Source: CAVQGF01 sp045807945 (GTDB taxonomy: Bacteria > Acidobacteriota > Terriglobia > Terriglobales > Acidobacteriaceae). Taken from it: 34,287 nt of DNA. A program made the position numbers and the translations under genes. Of the stretch, positions 22,710-30,956 are shown in pieces. Within the stretch, counting starts at the first letter, position 1, and each line of letters starts with the position of its first letter. The DNA lies in the NCBI GenBank assembly GCA_045807945.1, contig JBJMGI010000063.1, positions 1-34,287 on the forward strand, written 5' to 3'. A model generated the notes under the pieces. The model was not told the origin of the DNA. It was given only the letters and a program-made list of their open reading frames with translations, and made no database searches.

Positions 22710-23499
22710 AAGTCTCGAAGATCGCTTCGAATTCGGCGTGAATCTTCTGAAAGGCTTTCACTAGAGTCGGCTCGAAATGTTGCGGCAAGGTACGGCCATC
22801 CCCGCGAATGATGATCTCCGCGGCTTCTCTGTGGGTGAATCCATTCTTATAAGGGCGGGTGCTGCGAAGCGCGTCGTAGATGTCCACGAGATGGACCAAA
22901 TGCGCTGAGCGGGGGATCTGGTCTCCCCGAAGGCCCAGCGGATAACCACTTCCATCCCAGTTCTCGTGATGCCCCAATGCGATCTCGCGCGCCATGCGAA
23001 GCAGGTGCGACGATGGATGGTGCAGTAGATTCGCGCCGATCGACGGATGCAACTTGATGAGTTTCCACTCGTTGTCGTCGAGCGCTCCGGGTTTTTGCAG
23101 GACAGCGTCCGGAACGCCGACTTTCCCGAGGTCATGTAAGGGAGCGGCGTCGAAGATAAGGTGCGCGTCAGTGGCGTTCCAGCCGAGGTGTTCCGCCAGC
23201 ACTGCGCTGTAGTGGCTGAGTCGGACGTTGTGGTTTGCAGTCTCGTTGTCTTTGTAGCGAACCGCCTGGTTCAGGCGCTTCGCAGTATCAAGATGAACCT
23301 GCGCCAGTTGGCGCGATTTCTCCTGCTCGCGCTCGAGTGTCTGCTTGAGTTCGGTCGCATAAAGCAGGAGTTGCCGATGCGCCGACGTGAGCTGCTCGCT
23401 GCGTTCGCGCTCGGAATCGAGGAGCTTGCGAAGGTCTTGAGCGTAAAGGTTGAGTTGCGCCTGACTGGCCGCAAGCGTGTCGCTGCCCGGACTAGACAC
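22699..23499 (-). CDS. HD-GYP domain phosphodiesterase (probable cyclic-di-GMP hydrolase)
   Basis: A 266-residue protein: an N-terminal coiled coil (about 10-75), then an HD-GYP domain with H122/D123 in HDLGK and HHENWDGSGYP (177-187). Such domains hydrolyse cyclic di-GMP (or cGAMP) using a metal centre; the key residues are intact. It lacks its own receiver, which is instead encoded by the gene just upstream. Start chosen: GTG 23499, overlapping that gene's stop by 8 bp with GGAG 8 bp before it; GTG 23508 or TTG 23574 are alternatives. The receiver/HD-GYP split looks like a two-gene version of the common REC-HD-GYP fusion. Confidence 0.88.
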   Translation of the reverse strand: MSSPGSDTLAASQAQLNLYAQDLRKLLDSERERSEQLTSAHRQLLLYATELKQTLEREQEKSRQLAQVHLDTAKRLNQAVRYKDNETANHNVRLSHYSAVLAEHLGWNATDAHLIFDAAPLHDLGKVGVPDAVLQKPGALDDNEWKLIKLHPSIGANLLHHPSSHLLRMAREIALGHHENWDGSGYPLGLRGDQIPRSAHLVHLVDIYDALRSTRPYKNGFTHREAAEIIIRGDGRTLPQHFEPTLVKAFQKIHAEFEAIFETYGN

Positions 23500-23926
23500 T
23501 CGCGTCACTCCGCGCTTCTCCGCTACCACTGCACTCGCAAGCGGCGTTGGCCACGGCCTCGCGCACGATGCCAACCAGTTGCAATGGGCTGAACGGCTTC
23601 ATCAGAAATGCTTTCGCGCCGGCCTGCATGGCAGCGTCCCGATCTTTTTCTAGACCCATGGCAGTCAGCATCACGACGGGGATGTGACTGACCAGCGGAT
23701 CCGCCGACAGCCGCCGCAGAAATTCCAGGCCGCTCATGATGGGCATCATCCAGTCGAGAACGATCGCGTGGGGCTGCTCCTTGCGCGCAACCTGAAGAGC
23801 CTCATGCCCGTTGGCGGCCAGCAGGACGTGGCAATCGGGCCCTTCGAGCGTAGCCTGCACCAACGTACGAATGCTTTCTTCATCGTCTACGATCACGATG
23901 GTGAAGACTTTTTTCTCCTCTGACAT
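23492..23926 (-). CDS. Response regulator receiver, first gene of the signalling operon
   Basis: A 144-residue REC protein with D14/D15 (IVDDEE), phospho-acceptor D58 (VLDWMMP), T88 (MLTAM) and K110 (LMKPF). AGGAG lies upstream of ATG 23926. The short C-terminal tail (about 125-144) has no recognisable output. It probably controls the HD-GYP protein encoded immediately downstream and overlapping it. It diverges from ccmF across 210 bp in which I see no confident promoter. Confidence 0.92.
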   Translation of the reverse strand: MSEEKKVFTIVIVDDEESIRTLVQATLEGPDCHVLLAANGHEALQVARKEQPHAIVLDWMMPIMSGLEFLRRLSADPLVSHIPVVMLTAMGLEKDRDAAMQAGAKAFLMKPFSPLQLVGIVREAVANAACECSGSGEARSDASV

Positions 23927-24136
23927 AGAGCGCTCCTAAGAACAAACCGCTGCGGGGAGAAGGGCCGACGAGAATGGCCTCATCAGAACACGGATTGCTG
24001 AGGGAATAGTGGCGAGGTCAAAGAATGTGAGTCTCTCATTCCCGAATCGGAATAGACTCGGTCATTCGCAACCTGATTTCCCGATTTGCGCCCCTAGCAG
24101 TTATCTGAAAAACTGTTACCGAGCACCCCATCCAAA

Positions 24137-26176
24137 ATGCCCGTATTCGGTAGCTTCACTCTCGTGGTCGCTCTAGCACTGGCCCTGTATTCCATGGTCG
24201 CAGGCACTGCGGGAGTCGTACTGCTGCGCCGGGGCGATCCGAACCGCGCATGGGCGGCACTGAAGTTGCGGGAAACTTCCCGACGGGCCGGCATCGCCAT
24301 CTTTGCAGCGGTAACTGCAGCCGCGATCGCACTGCTCTACGCGGCATTCACCGACGATTTTTCCGTCGCTTACATCCTTCATCACAGCAACAAGGCATTG
24401 CCGGGGCCGTACAAATTCGCCGCGTTATGGTCCGGGCAGGAAGGCTCGCTGCTTTTCTGGGCGTGGCTGCTGGCGGCTTACGGATTAGTGCTGCGCGTGC
24501 GCCACAAGGTTGACACGCGACTGGTCGCGCATGCGTCGGTAATCCTCGCGGCTATCCAAGTCTTCTTCTTACTGCTGCTCAATTTTGCGGCGCATCCGTT
24601 CGCGCTGATGAGTGGTCCCGTCGCGGCAGACGGAAACGGGCTCAATCCGCTGCTGCAATATGCGGAGATGGTGATCCATCCGCCGATGCTGTACCTGGGC
24701 TACGTGGGATTCAGCGTTCCTTTCGCATTCGCGCTCGGGGCACTGATCATGAAGTATCCCGGCGAGAAGTGGATCCATATCACCCGCCGCTGGACGATGG
24801 TGACATGGCTCTTCCTCGGTTGCGGCATCGCGCTCGGCTCGCATTGGGCGTATTCAGTGTTGGGATGGGGCGGCTACTGGGGATGGGACCCGGTGGAAGA
24901 CGCGTCCTTCATGCCGTGGCTCACTGGGACGGCTTTCCTGCACTCGGTGATGATGCAGGAAAAGCGCGGCATGCTAAAGGTTTGGAACGTCTGGCTGATC
25001 TTCATCACCTTTATGCTTTGCATTTTGGGGACTCTGCTGACGCGCAGCGGCGCCGTCGCTTCGGTGCACGCGTTCGCGCAGTCGTCGATCGGAACGTGGT
25101 TCTCTGCGTTCCTCGCGCTGGTGTTCGTGGTCTGCGTATTTTTCTTTGTTAAGAACCGCGAGCACCTGAAAAGCGAAAACCGGCTGGAAGCAGTTGTCTC
25201 GCGCGAGTCCAGCTTCTTGTTCAACAATCTCTTGCTGCTCGCGGGGTGCTTCACGATTTTATGGGGAACGCTGTTCCCGCTGCTCTCGGAATGGATCGCT
25301 GGTACCAAAGTTACTGTCGGTCCACCGTTCTTCAATCGCGTGACCATTCCGATATTCCTGGCGCTCTTGCTTCTGACCGCGTTGGGACCATTGCTTTCGT
25401 GGCGCAAAAGTTCGCTGGAAAGTTTGAAGCGGAATTTTGCCGTGCCCTCGATCATTGCCATTGGTGCTGGCGGCGTCCTGATCGGATTCGGCATGCGACC
25501 GTGGAAAGAAGTATCTGAGGCGTATTCATTCGTCGCCATGGTGCTTGGGGTGCTCGTGACTGCGACCATTGGGTCGGAATTTTGGCGCGGTGCGCGCGTG
25601 ATCAGCTCGCACACCGGCGAAGGAATATTTGCCGGAATGGTCCACCTGACGCGGCGAAACACGCGCCGCTACGGCGGGTACATCGTCCACTTCGCGATGG
25701 TGGTGATCGCCATCGGATTGGCGGGCGCAGCGTTCAATCAAGACAAAGAGCAAGAGCTTGGCAACGGCGATTCGATGTCCATTGGCGGATACACGCTGGT
25801 GTGCCGCTCCTACTCGCAAGACGACAACGCGAACTACGAGACGGAATCCGCCATCGTGGACGTATTCAGGAATGGCAAGTTCGTGACCACGATGTATCCC
25901 GAGCGGCGCTTCTACAAGGCCAGCCAGCAGGCGAGCACCATGGTCGCGAACCATTCGATGCCGAGTGCCGATCTTTACCTGGTGTATGCCGGACGTAACG
26001 ATGGATCGGATAAACCCATTTTGCGTGTGCACCTGAACCCCTTAGTGATGTGGTTGTGGGTCGGGGTGTGGATCTTCGTGCTCGGAACATTGGTGACGCT
26101 AGTGCCGAACAAGGCGGCCGTGACGTTACGCAAGCCGGTGCAAGAGCGAGTGCCCGCAATGGCGGAGGGCGATTGA
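24137..26176 (+). CDS. ccmF: CcmF, cytochrome c haem lyase subunit
   Basis: A 679-residue polytopic membrane protein of the haem-handling family, which ligates haem to apocytochrome c outside the membrane. It has more than ten hydrophobic segments, the conserved WSGQEGSLLFWAW (about 94-106), YAEMVIHPPMLYLGYVG (His ligand region) and the tryptophan-rich haem motif WGGYWGWDPVEDASFMPW (about 243-260), then the LTRSGAVASVHAFA loop. The C-terminal periplasmic domain includes YIVHFAMVVIAIG and ends with a final TM (about 635-655). The length fits CcmF. The stop overlaps the ccmH start by one base (TGATG). ccmA-E are not in this window. Confidence 0.95.
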   Translation: MPVFGSFTLVVALALALYSMVAGTAGVVLLRRGDPNRAWAALKLRETSRRAGIAIFAAVTAAAIALLYAAFTDDFSVAYILHHSNKALPGPYKFAALWSGQEGSLLFWAWLLAAYGLVLRVRHKVDTRLVAHASVILAAIQVFFLLLLNFAAHPFALMSGPVAADGNGLNPLLQYAEMVIHPPMLYLGYVGFSVPFAFALGALIMKYPGEKWIHITRRWTMVTWLFLGCGIALGSHWAYSVLGWGGYWGWDPVEDASFMPWLTGTAFLHSVMMQEKRGMLKVWNVWLIFITFMLCILGTLLTRSGAVASVHAFAQSSIGTWFSAFLALVFVVCVFFFVKNREHLKSENRLEAVVSRESSFLFNNLLLLAGCFTILWGTLFPLLSEWIAGTKVTVGPPFFNRVTIPIFLALLLLTALGPLLSWRKSSLESLKRNFAVPSIIAIGAGGVLIGFGMRPWKEVSEAYSFVAMVLGVLVTATIGSEFWRGARVISSHTGEGIFAGMVHLTRRNTRRYGGYIVHFAMVVIAIGLAGAAFNQDKEQELGNGDSMSIGGYTLVCRSYSQDDNANYETESAIVDVFRNGKFVTTMYPERRFYKASQQASTMVANHSMPSADLYLVYAGRNDGSDKPILRVHLNPLVMWLWVGVWIFVLGTLVTLVPNKAAVTLRKPVQERVPAMAEGD

Positions 26177-26661
26177 TGAAAATAAGTTGCCAGCTGCCAG
26201 TTTCCAGTTTCCAGAAAAAGCTCTTCACGAGCTTTTTGCTGCTCCTCTTTGCATTGCCGCTCACCGGTGCGGGAGCCGACAGGTTCGGCACGCTTGGACA
26301 TCGGCTGATGTGCAGCTGTGGATGCGGGCAGGTGCTGCTGGAGTGTAACCACGTAGGATGTCCACGATCTGACGGAATGCGAACGGAGCTTGCCGCGGGC
26401 ATCGACCGCGGCGATAGCGACGATCTCGTGTTGCAAAGCTTCGTCCAGAAATACGGCGCTACCATCTTGGCTGCACCGACTGCGACCGGTTTCAACCGGA
26501 TCGCGTGGATCATGCCTTTCGTAGCGCTGGCATTCGGGCTGGCCGTAGCTATCTTCTTTATACGGCGCTGGGGCAAGCAGCGGTCTCTGGCGATTCCGAC
26601 GCCGGAACCGGCCGCTCTGAATCCGTACCAAGAACAGGCTCGGCGCGAGACGGAACTATGA
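26176..26661 (+). CDS. ccmH: CcmH-type cytochrome c biogenesis protein, cysteine-rich variant
   Basis: A 161-residue membrane protein. A signal/anchor (about 15-32) is followed by a thiol motif LMCSCGCGQVLLECNHVGC (about 45-63), then a helical region and a TM (about 112-131). In classical CcmH the motif is RCxxCQNQ, which reduces the CXXCH of apocytochrome c; this version has five cysteines, a form I associate with Acidobacteriota and deltaproteobacterial-type clusters. ATG 26176 is in TGATG with the ccmF stop. Residues 4-13 (SCQLPVSSFQ) come from a 7-bp repeat and precede the hydrophobic core, unlike a normal n-region. Its stop overlaps the next start as ATGA. Confidence 0.88.
   Translation: MKISCQLPVSSFQKKLFTSFLLLLFALPLTGAGADRFGTLGHRLMCSCGCGQVLLECNHVGCPRSDGMRTELAAGIDRGDSDDLVLQSFVQKYGATILAAPTATGFNRIAWIMPFVALAFGLAVAIFFIRRWGKQRSLAIPTPEPAALNPYQEQARRETEL
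26187..26214 (+). repeat. Heptanucleotide tandem repeat (TTTCCAG-type, 4 units) at the start of ccmH
   Basis: Four consecutive 7-bp units: TTGCCAG, CTGCCAG, TTTCCAG, TTTCCAG. They begin 8 bp after the start codon. Loss or gain of one unit would move the signal anchor and thiol motif out of frame with ATG 26176. Confidence 0.88.
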
Positions 26662-26930
26662 TCATCCTTTTGGCCTGTGCGATTTTCACCGTCGGAATAT
26701 TCGTCTACGTCTTCTTCACCAAAGACGAAATGGAGTCCACGCCGGAGATGACGCGGCTGCTGTATCTGCGCGAGCGCAAAGACGTGATCTACGAGAACCT
26801 GCGCGACCTGAATTTTGAGCACAAGGCGGGAAAGATTCCGGAGCAGGATTTCGATTCTCTGCGCGATGGCCTGGAAGCGGAAGCCGCCGGTGTGCTGTCT
26901 GAGATCGCGCAATTGGAACGAGCCAATTAA
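26658..26930 (+). CDS. Small CcmI-like membrane protein
   Basis: A 90-residue protein: one TM (about 2-20) and a charged helical segment (LRERKDVIYENLRDLNFEHKAGKIPEQDF, then DSLRDGLEAEAAGVLSEIAQLE). The pattern L-x2-L-x2-EHKAGKI-x-E-x-DF resembles the N-terminal part of CcmI and SHOCT-like segments. In this position it probably helps deliver apocytochrome or scaffold CcmF/CcmH. ATG 26658 overlaps the ccmH stop as ATGA. No TPR domain is present, so it is a minimal form. Confidence 0.75.
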   Translation: MIILLACAIFTVGIFVYVFFTKDEMESTPEMTRLLYLRERKDVIYENLRDLNFEHKAGKIPEQDFDSLRDGLEAEAAGVLSEIAQLERAN

Positions 26931-26934
26931 CTTG

Positions 26935-28158
26935 ATGATCCGAAAAGCAGCACTCATCCTCTCTCTTCTTCTGGCGGGCACTGCGGTTCATGCCGCCACC
27001 ATCATCACTGGCACAGTCACGAATGGGACCAGCAACACGCCGGCGGCCAACGCCGATGTCATCCTGCTGAAGCTCGAAGGCGGCATGGCAGAAGAAGCGC
27101 GAACGAAGACGGACGCGCAGGGCCACTACAAGATAACGGCAGAAAATGGCGGCGCACCGCATGTGCTGCGGGTGATGCACCAGAACGTGAGCTACAACGA
27201 GCCGCTGCCGCCCGGCACAGAGAAGAAAGACGTGAGCGTGTTCGATGCGGCAAAGAAAGTGGACGCGATCACCACCAGCGTCGATGCGATGTGGATCAAG
27301 GCCGAGCCCGGCAGCAGGCAGGCCCAGATCGCGGAGATGTTCGTGCTGAAGAACGCCTCCACACCTCCACGCACGCAGATGAGCGACAAGACTTTTGAGT
27401 TCACGCTTCCAGCCGGAGCGGTGATCGAGTTTTCGGAAGCGAAGTCACCGGGCGGCGTCCCAATCAAGACGGCTGCAGTCCCTCAGAACGAAGCCGGACA
27501 TTACGCTTTCATCTTTCCGCTGCGTCCGGGCGAGACGACTTTCCAGGTGGGGTATCACCTGCCATACACCGGCGAATTAAAGCTCGATCCAAAGGCAAGT
27601 TATCCGACCGACCACATTGCGATCGGACTACCGAAGTCGATGCAATTCTCCGCCACGAACAGCGGCAGCGCGTTTCAACTGATGCGCGAAGAGAACGGAA
27701 CTGAGATGTACGTTGCGACCAGCGTAAAACCGGGCCAGCCACTCGGGTTTAAAGTGAGCGGAACGGGAACGTTCCCGCGCGAGCAGGAGACCCCTGAATC
27801 TGGCGATTCGAACACAGCAGACGCGCGCCGCGCAGACAATCGGCCGGGCGGCGGGTTGGGAACGCCAGAAGAAACTCCCGATGCCCTGCACCAATATCGC
27901 TGGGTACTGATCGGCGGATTACTCCTGATCTTGCTGGGCGGAGCCGCATGGACAGTGACTCGCACAGGACCTCCTGTCGCGGAGGCCGCGGCTGCAGTTC
28001 CCGCGAGCCGAGCGGCGCTCGTGCTGGATGCGCTGAAGGAAGAACTATTCCAACTCGAGAGCGAACGCATTCAAGCGAAGATCTCGCCCGAAGAATACGA
28101 GAAGGCGAAGTCCGCGCTCGACAGCGCGCTGCAACGCGCCATCCGCAAGCAGAGCTGA
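26935..28158 (+). CDS. CarboxypepD_reg-like exported membrane protein of the ccm cluster
   Basis: A 407-residue protein. It has a signal peptide (AALILSLLLAGTAVHA), a carboxypeptidase regulatory-like beta-sandwich (about 22-110, ITGTVTNGTSNTPAANADV), a second beta-rich domain (about 115-270), a low-complexity Gly/Asp/Arg linker (about 280-315), one TM (about 322-342), and a short cytoplasmic helical tail (LKEELFQLESERIQAKISPEEYEKAK). That tail resembles the helix of the preceding CcmI-like protein and SHOCT motifs. It starts 4 bp after that gene, so it belongs to the same message. The function is not established; a role in cytochrome c assembly is inferred from position. Confidence 0.75.
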   Translation: MIRKAALILSLLLAGTAVHAATIITGTVTNGTSNTPAANADVILLKLEGGMAEEARTKTDAQGHYKITAENGGAPHVLRVMHQNVSYNEPLPPGTEKKDVSVFDAAKKVDAITTSVDAMWIKAEPGSRQAQIAEMFVLKNASTPPRTQMSDKTFEFTLPAGAVIEFSEAKSPGGVPIKTAAVPQNEAGHYAFIFPLRPGETTFQVGYHLPYTGELKLDPKASYPTDHIAIGLPKSMQFSATNSGSAFQLMREENGTEMYVATSVKPGQPLGFKVSGTGTFPREQETPESGDSNTADARRADNRPGGGLGTPEETPDALHQYRWVLIGGLLLILLGGAAWTVTRTGPPVAEAAAAVPASRAALVLDALKEELFQLESERIQAKISPEEYEKAKSALDSALQRAIRKQS

Positions 28159-28229
28159 CACTCGATTCTTTCCTGATCCGCCAACCTCGCCGGCGGCTGT
28201 GGGCATCTTCCCAAGAGGAGACAATAACC

Positions 28230-28664
28230 ATGCCTATACTCGAATCCGGCGTCAGAATGCTGTCTAACCGCATGCCCAAGATGATCTCGCCCAAAGCGCA
28301 CGCCATCATCGATTACACAACGGCGGCGGCCTTCTTCGGGATGGGTGCCTATCTGTGGCGCAAGAATCGGCGCGCCGCTGTGGCTTCGCTGATTTGCGGA
28401 GCAGCCGAGGTGGGAACGGCGGCGGTTACGGATTATCCCGGCGGCGTGCGTCCGTACATCAGCTTCGAGCAGCACGGGAAGATCGACTCCATCATGTCAG
28501 GCATTGTGACCACGATGCCAAACATGCTCTTCTTTGCGAATCATCCTTCGTCGCGATTCTTCCACGGCCAGGGCGTCATGATGGCGGCGGCAACCGGGAT
28601 GACGGATTTCGAAGCGCTGCCCAGCTCTCCGCGGCAGAAGCGTGACCTGGAAGAAGCGGCCTGA
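28230..28664 (+). CDS. Small membrane protein of unknown function
   Basis: A 144-residue protein, ATG 28230 with GAGGAG (28215-28220) 9 bp upstream. Hydrophobic segments at about 28-42 and 48-66 and weaker ones at about 88-102 and 113-121 suggest two to four membrane passes. Recognisable patterns are SPKAHAIIDYTTAAAFFG and HGKIDSIMSGIVTTMPNMLFF, which remind me of SPW-repeat-like small membrane proteins, though not closely enough to name. It sits between the ccm genes and htpX with gaps of 71 and 46 bp. Confidence 0.7.
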   Translation: MPILESGVRMLSNRMPKMISPKAHAIIDYTTAAAFFGMGAYLWRKNRRAAVASLICGAAEVGTAAVTDYPGGVRPYISFEQHGKIDSIMSGIVTTMPNMLFFANHPSSRFFHGQGVMMAAATGMTDFEALPSSPRQKRDLEEAA

Positions 28665-28710
28665 GCCTAGAATCTTTGCTCTGCATCCGGCGATGCCCTA
28701 AGCTCGTCTA

Positions 28711-29580
28711 ATGGGCATGGAAAATTTTCTGAAGACGACGGTGCTGCTGGCCGCCATGACCGGTCTGCTGATCGTGATCGGCGATTACTTCGGCGGACAG
28801 CAAGGGATGCTGATCGCATTCGTGATCGCCGCGGTCATGAACTTCGTCTCCTATTTCTTTTCCGACAAGATCGCGCTCGCGATGTATAGCGCGCAGCCGG
28901 TGTCGCAGCAGGACTTGCCACGGGTCTACGCGATTGTGGAGCGGCTCACGCAGAAAATGGGCTACCCCATGCCCAAGCTATTCGTGATCCCAACCGATTC
29001 GCCCAATGCATTCGCGACCGGACGAAATGCTTCGCACGCCTCGGTCGCGGTGACACGCGGGATTTTGTCTCTGCTCGATGAAGAAGAGCTCGAGGGCGTT
29101 CTGGCGCATGAGCTCGGGCACGTGCGTAACCGCGACATCCTTATTAGTTCGGTAGCAGCCACCATCGCGGGTGCCATCACCATGCTGGCGCGCATGGGCT
29201 ACTACGCTTCCCTCTTCGGCGGATACTCGAGCCGAGACGACGAGCGCGGCGGACGCGGTGGCGCGCTTGGCGCTCTGCTGATGCTCTTTCTCGCTCCGAT
29301 AGCAGCGACGCTGATCCAGTTGGCTGTTTCGCGTTCGCGCGAGTACGGAGCAGACGAGACGGGAGCGCACGTCACGGGAAATCCTTATGCGCTGGCACGC
29401 GCGCTGCAGAAATTGGACGCATATTCCAAACGCAGGCCAATGATGGCAACCCCTTCAACGGCGCACATGTTCATCGTGCAGCCGCTCGCGGGTGTTGATT
29501 TCGCGAGCTTGTTCTCCACGCATCCGCCGATCGCGAAACGTATCGAGAGGCTGACCGGGCGCCCTGCAGAGCTTCTCTAA
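28711..29580 (+). CDS. htpX: HtpX, membrane zinc metalloprotease
   Basis: A 289-residue M48 protease that degrades misfolded membrane proteins. Two N-terminal TMs (about 8-24 and 31-50) are followed by the catalytic HELGH (133-137) and the third zinc ligand E211 in SREYGADETG. Two further hydrophobic segments lie at about 146-170 and 185-205, separated by a Gly/Arg/Asp-rich loop. The C-terminus FSTHPPIAKRIERL is typical. Length matches the family (about 280-300). ATG 28711 or ATG 28717 are both possible starts. gluQ follows after 18 bp. Confidence 0.96.
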   Translation: MGMENFLKTTVLLAAMTGLLIVIGDYFGGQQGMLIAFVIAAVMNFVSYFFSDKIALAMYSAQPVSQQDLPRVYAIVERLTQKMGYPMPKLFVIPTDSPNAFATGRNASHASVAVTRGILSLLDEEELEGVLAHELGHVRNRDILISSVAATIAGAITMLARMGYYASLFGGYSSRDDERGGRGGALGALLMLFLAPIAATLIQLAVSRSREYGADETGAHVTGNPYALARALQKLDAYSKRRPMMATPSTAHMFIVQPLAGVDFASLFSTHPPIAKRIERLTGRPAELL

Positions 29581-29598
29581 CCTTTATACTCAGCGCGA

Positions 29599-30441
29599 TT
29601 GCAGCAAGCGGCACAATATCGCGGACGCATCGCGCCTTCTCCTACAGGCTACCTCCATTTAGGCCACGCCCGGACGTTCTGGACCGCGCAGCAGCGGGCG
29701 CGTGCCTCGGGTGGTGTGCTCGTGTTTCGCAACGAAGATCTCGACGTGCATCGCTGCCGTCCGCATTTTGTATCGGCAATGTATGAGGACCTGCGCTGGC
29801 TCGGACTCGAATGGCAGGAGGGGCCGGATGTCGGCGGATCATTTGCTCCCTACTCACAAAGCGAGCGGCGCGAGGTCTATTTAGACGCGTGGCGAATCTT
29901 ACGCGACGCAGACGCGATCTATCCGTGTACATGCTCCCGCAAGGATCTGGAGCAGGCGATATCGGCGCCGCACGACGATGCCGATGAGATTCCTTATCCA
30001 GGAACCTGCCGAGCTAAGCCATGGTCGCCGGAAAACTTTCCCTCGCCTGCTGGTGTGAGCTGGCGATTTCGGGTACCCGACGGGCGAACAGTGAACTTCA
30101 ACGACGCACTTCAGGGCGAAACACGGTTTATGGCGGGTAAGGATTTCTCAGACTTCCTCGTGTGGCGGCGTGACGATATCCCTGCTTACCAGTTGGCGTG
30201 CATCGTCGACGATAACGGGATGCAGATCACGGAAGTTGTCCGCGGCGCCGATCTACTGAAGAGCACGGCGCGGCAAATCCTCCTTTACGAAGCGCTTGGT
30301 CTTCGTCCACCCGCCTGGGCGCACTGCGATCTCATGACTGACGACAAAGGCGTCCGCCTCGCGAAACGGCACGATGCCTTAAGCTTGCGCGCCTTGCGCC
30401 AGCGCGGGCTTTCGCCGGCGCAAGTGGGTGAGAAGTTCTGA
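29599..30441 (+). CDS. gluQ: Glutamyl-Q tRNA(Asp) synthetase
   Basis: A 280-residue truncated glutamyl-tRNA synthetase paralogue that attaches glutamate to queuosine in the tRNA-Asp anticodon. It has the catalytic Rossmann fold only: GRIAPSPTGYLHLGHA with the HIGH-type HLGH (20-23), the zinc site C110-x-C112, Y133, C137 (YPCTCSRKD, YPGTCR), and RLAKRHDALSLRALR in place of KMSKS. The anticodon-binding domain is absent, as expected for GluQ-RS. The only reasonable start is TTG 29599 with no strong ribosome site; translation may depend on htpX, 18 bp upstream. Confidence 0.93.
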   Translation: MQQAAQYRGRIAPSPTGYLHLGHARTFWTAQQRARASGGVLVFRNEDLDVHRCRPHFVSAMYEDLRWLGLEWQEGPDVGGSFAPYSQSERREVYLDAWRILRDADAIYPCTCSRKDLEQAISAPHDDADEIPYPGTCRAKPWSPENFPSPAGVSWRFRVPDGRTVNFNDALQGETRFMAGKDFSDFLVWRRDDIPAYQLACIVDDNGMQITEVVRGADLLKSTARQILLYEALGLRPPAWAHCDLMTDDKGVRLAKRHDALSLRALRQRGLSPAQVGEKF

Positions 30442-30471
30442 ATCGAAAGCAGGTACTTTAAAATCAAAGTA
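30436..30471 (+). promoter_or_regulatory. MarR-type operator overlapping a predicted promoter
   Basis: TACTTT (30454-30459) and AAAGTA (30466-30471) form a perfect inverted repeat around AAAATC. TAAAAT at 30459-30464 is a plausible -10 with TTCTGA at 30436-30441 (17-bp spacer) as a weak -35. The right arm ends 3 bp before the ATG at 30475, and there is no ribosome site between, so the mRNA may be nearly leaderless. Autorepression by the MarR protein is inferred. Confidence 0.65.
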
Positions 30472-30474
30472 GTT

Positions 30475-30942
30475 ATGGGCCACTACACCGGTAACAAGAA
30501 GACCGCGCAGGCGCTCGACGCCTTTGTGAAGCTCACGCGCGCCAGCAATTCGGTAAGCGCTGCCACGAGCTCTTCTATCGCCGGTGCCGGCCTGACGACG
30601 AGCCAGTTCGCGGTGCTCGAGGTTCTTTACCATGCTGGCCCTCTCTGCCTGACAGAGATCGCGCACAAGATCCTGACTACGGGGGGCAATCTGACACTTG
30701 TTGTTAAGAATCTTGAAAAGCGGGGGCTGGTGCAGCGCAGGCAAAGCGCAGATGACCGGCGCTTCTTTTCTCTCAACCTCACGCCCAAGGGGAAGAACCT
30801 GATTGCTGAGGTTTTCCCAAAGCAAGCAGCAGAGATCACGCGAGTGATCGGTGCGCTCTCAACGGAAGAACAGGCTGAGCTGGCGCGCCTCTCTAAAAAA
30901 CTGGGCACTGCGGCTGCGGGAGTAACGGACCACCGCAGTTGA
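30475..30942 (+). CDS. MarR family transcriptional repressor
   Basis: A 155-residue winged-helix regulator. The helices LTTSQFAVLEVLYHAGPLCLTEIAHKI (about 41-67) lead into the recognition helix (GGNLTLVVKNLEKRGLV, about 70-86), then the beta wing QRRQSADDRRFFSLNLTPKGKNLI. The DDRR wing signature is classic MarR. There is no conserved cysteine of the OhrR/YodB redox type in the N-terminal helix. It starts immediately after the palindrome at 30454-30471 and is followed 14 bp later by an FMN reductase, so it probably represses both in response to quinone-like or electrophilic compounds. Confidence 0.92.
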   Translation: MGHYTGNKKTAQALDAFVKLTRASNSVSAATSSSIAGAGLTTSQFAVLEVLYHAGPLCLTEIAHKILTTGGNLTLVVKNLEKRGLVQRRQSADDRRFFSLNLTPKGKNLIAEVFPKQAAEITRVIGALSTEEQAELARLSKKLGTAAAGVTDHRS

Positions 30943-30956
30943 AGGGAATGCAAAAC

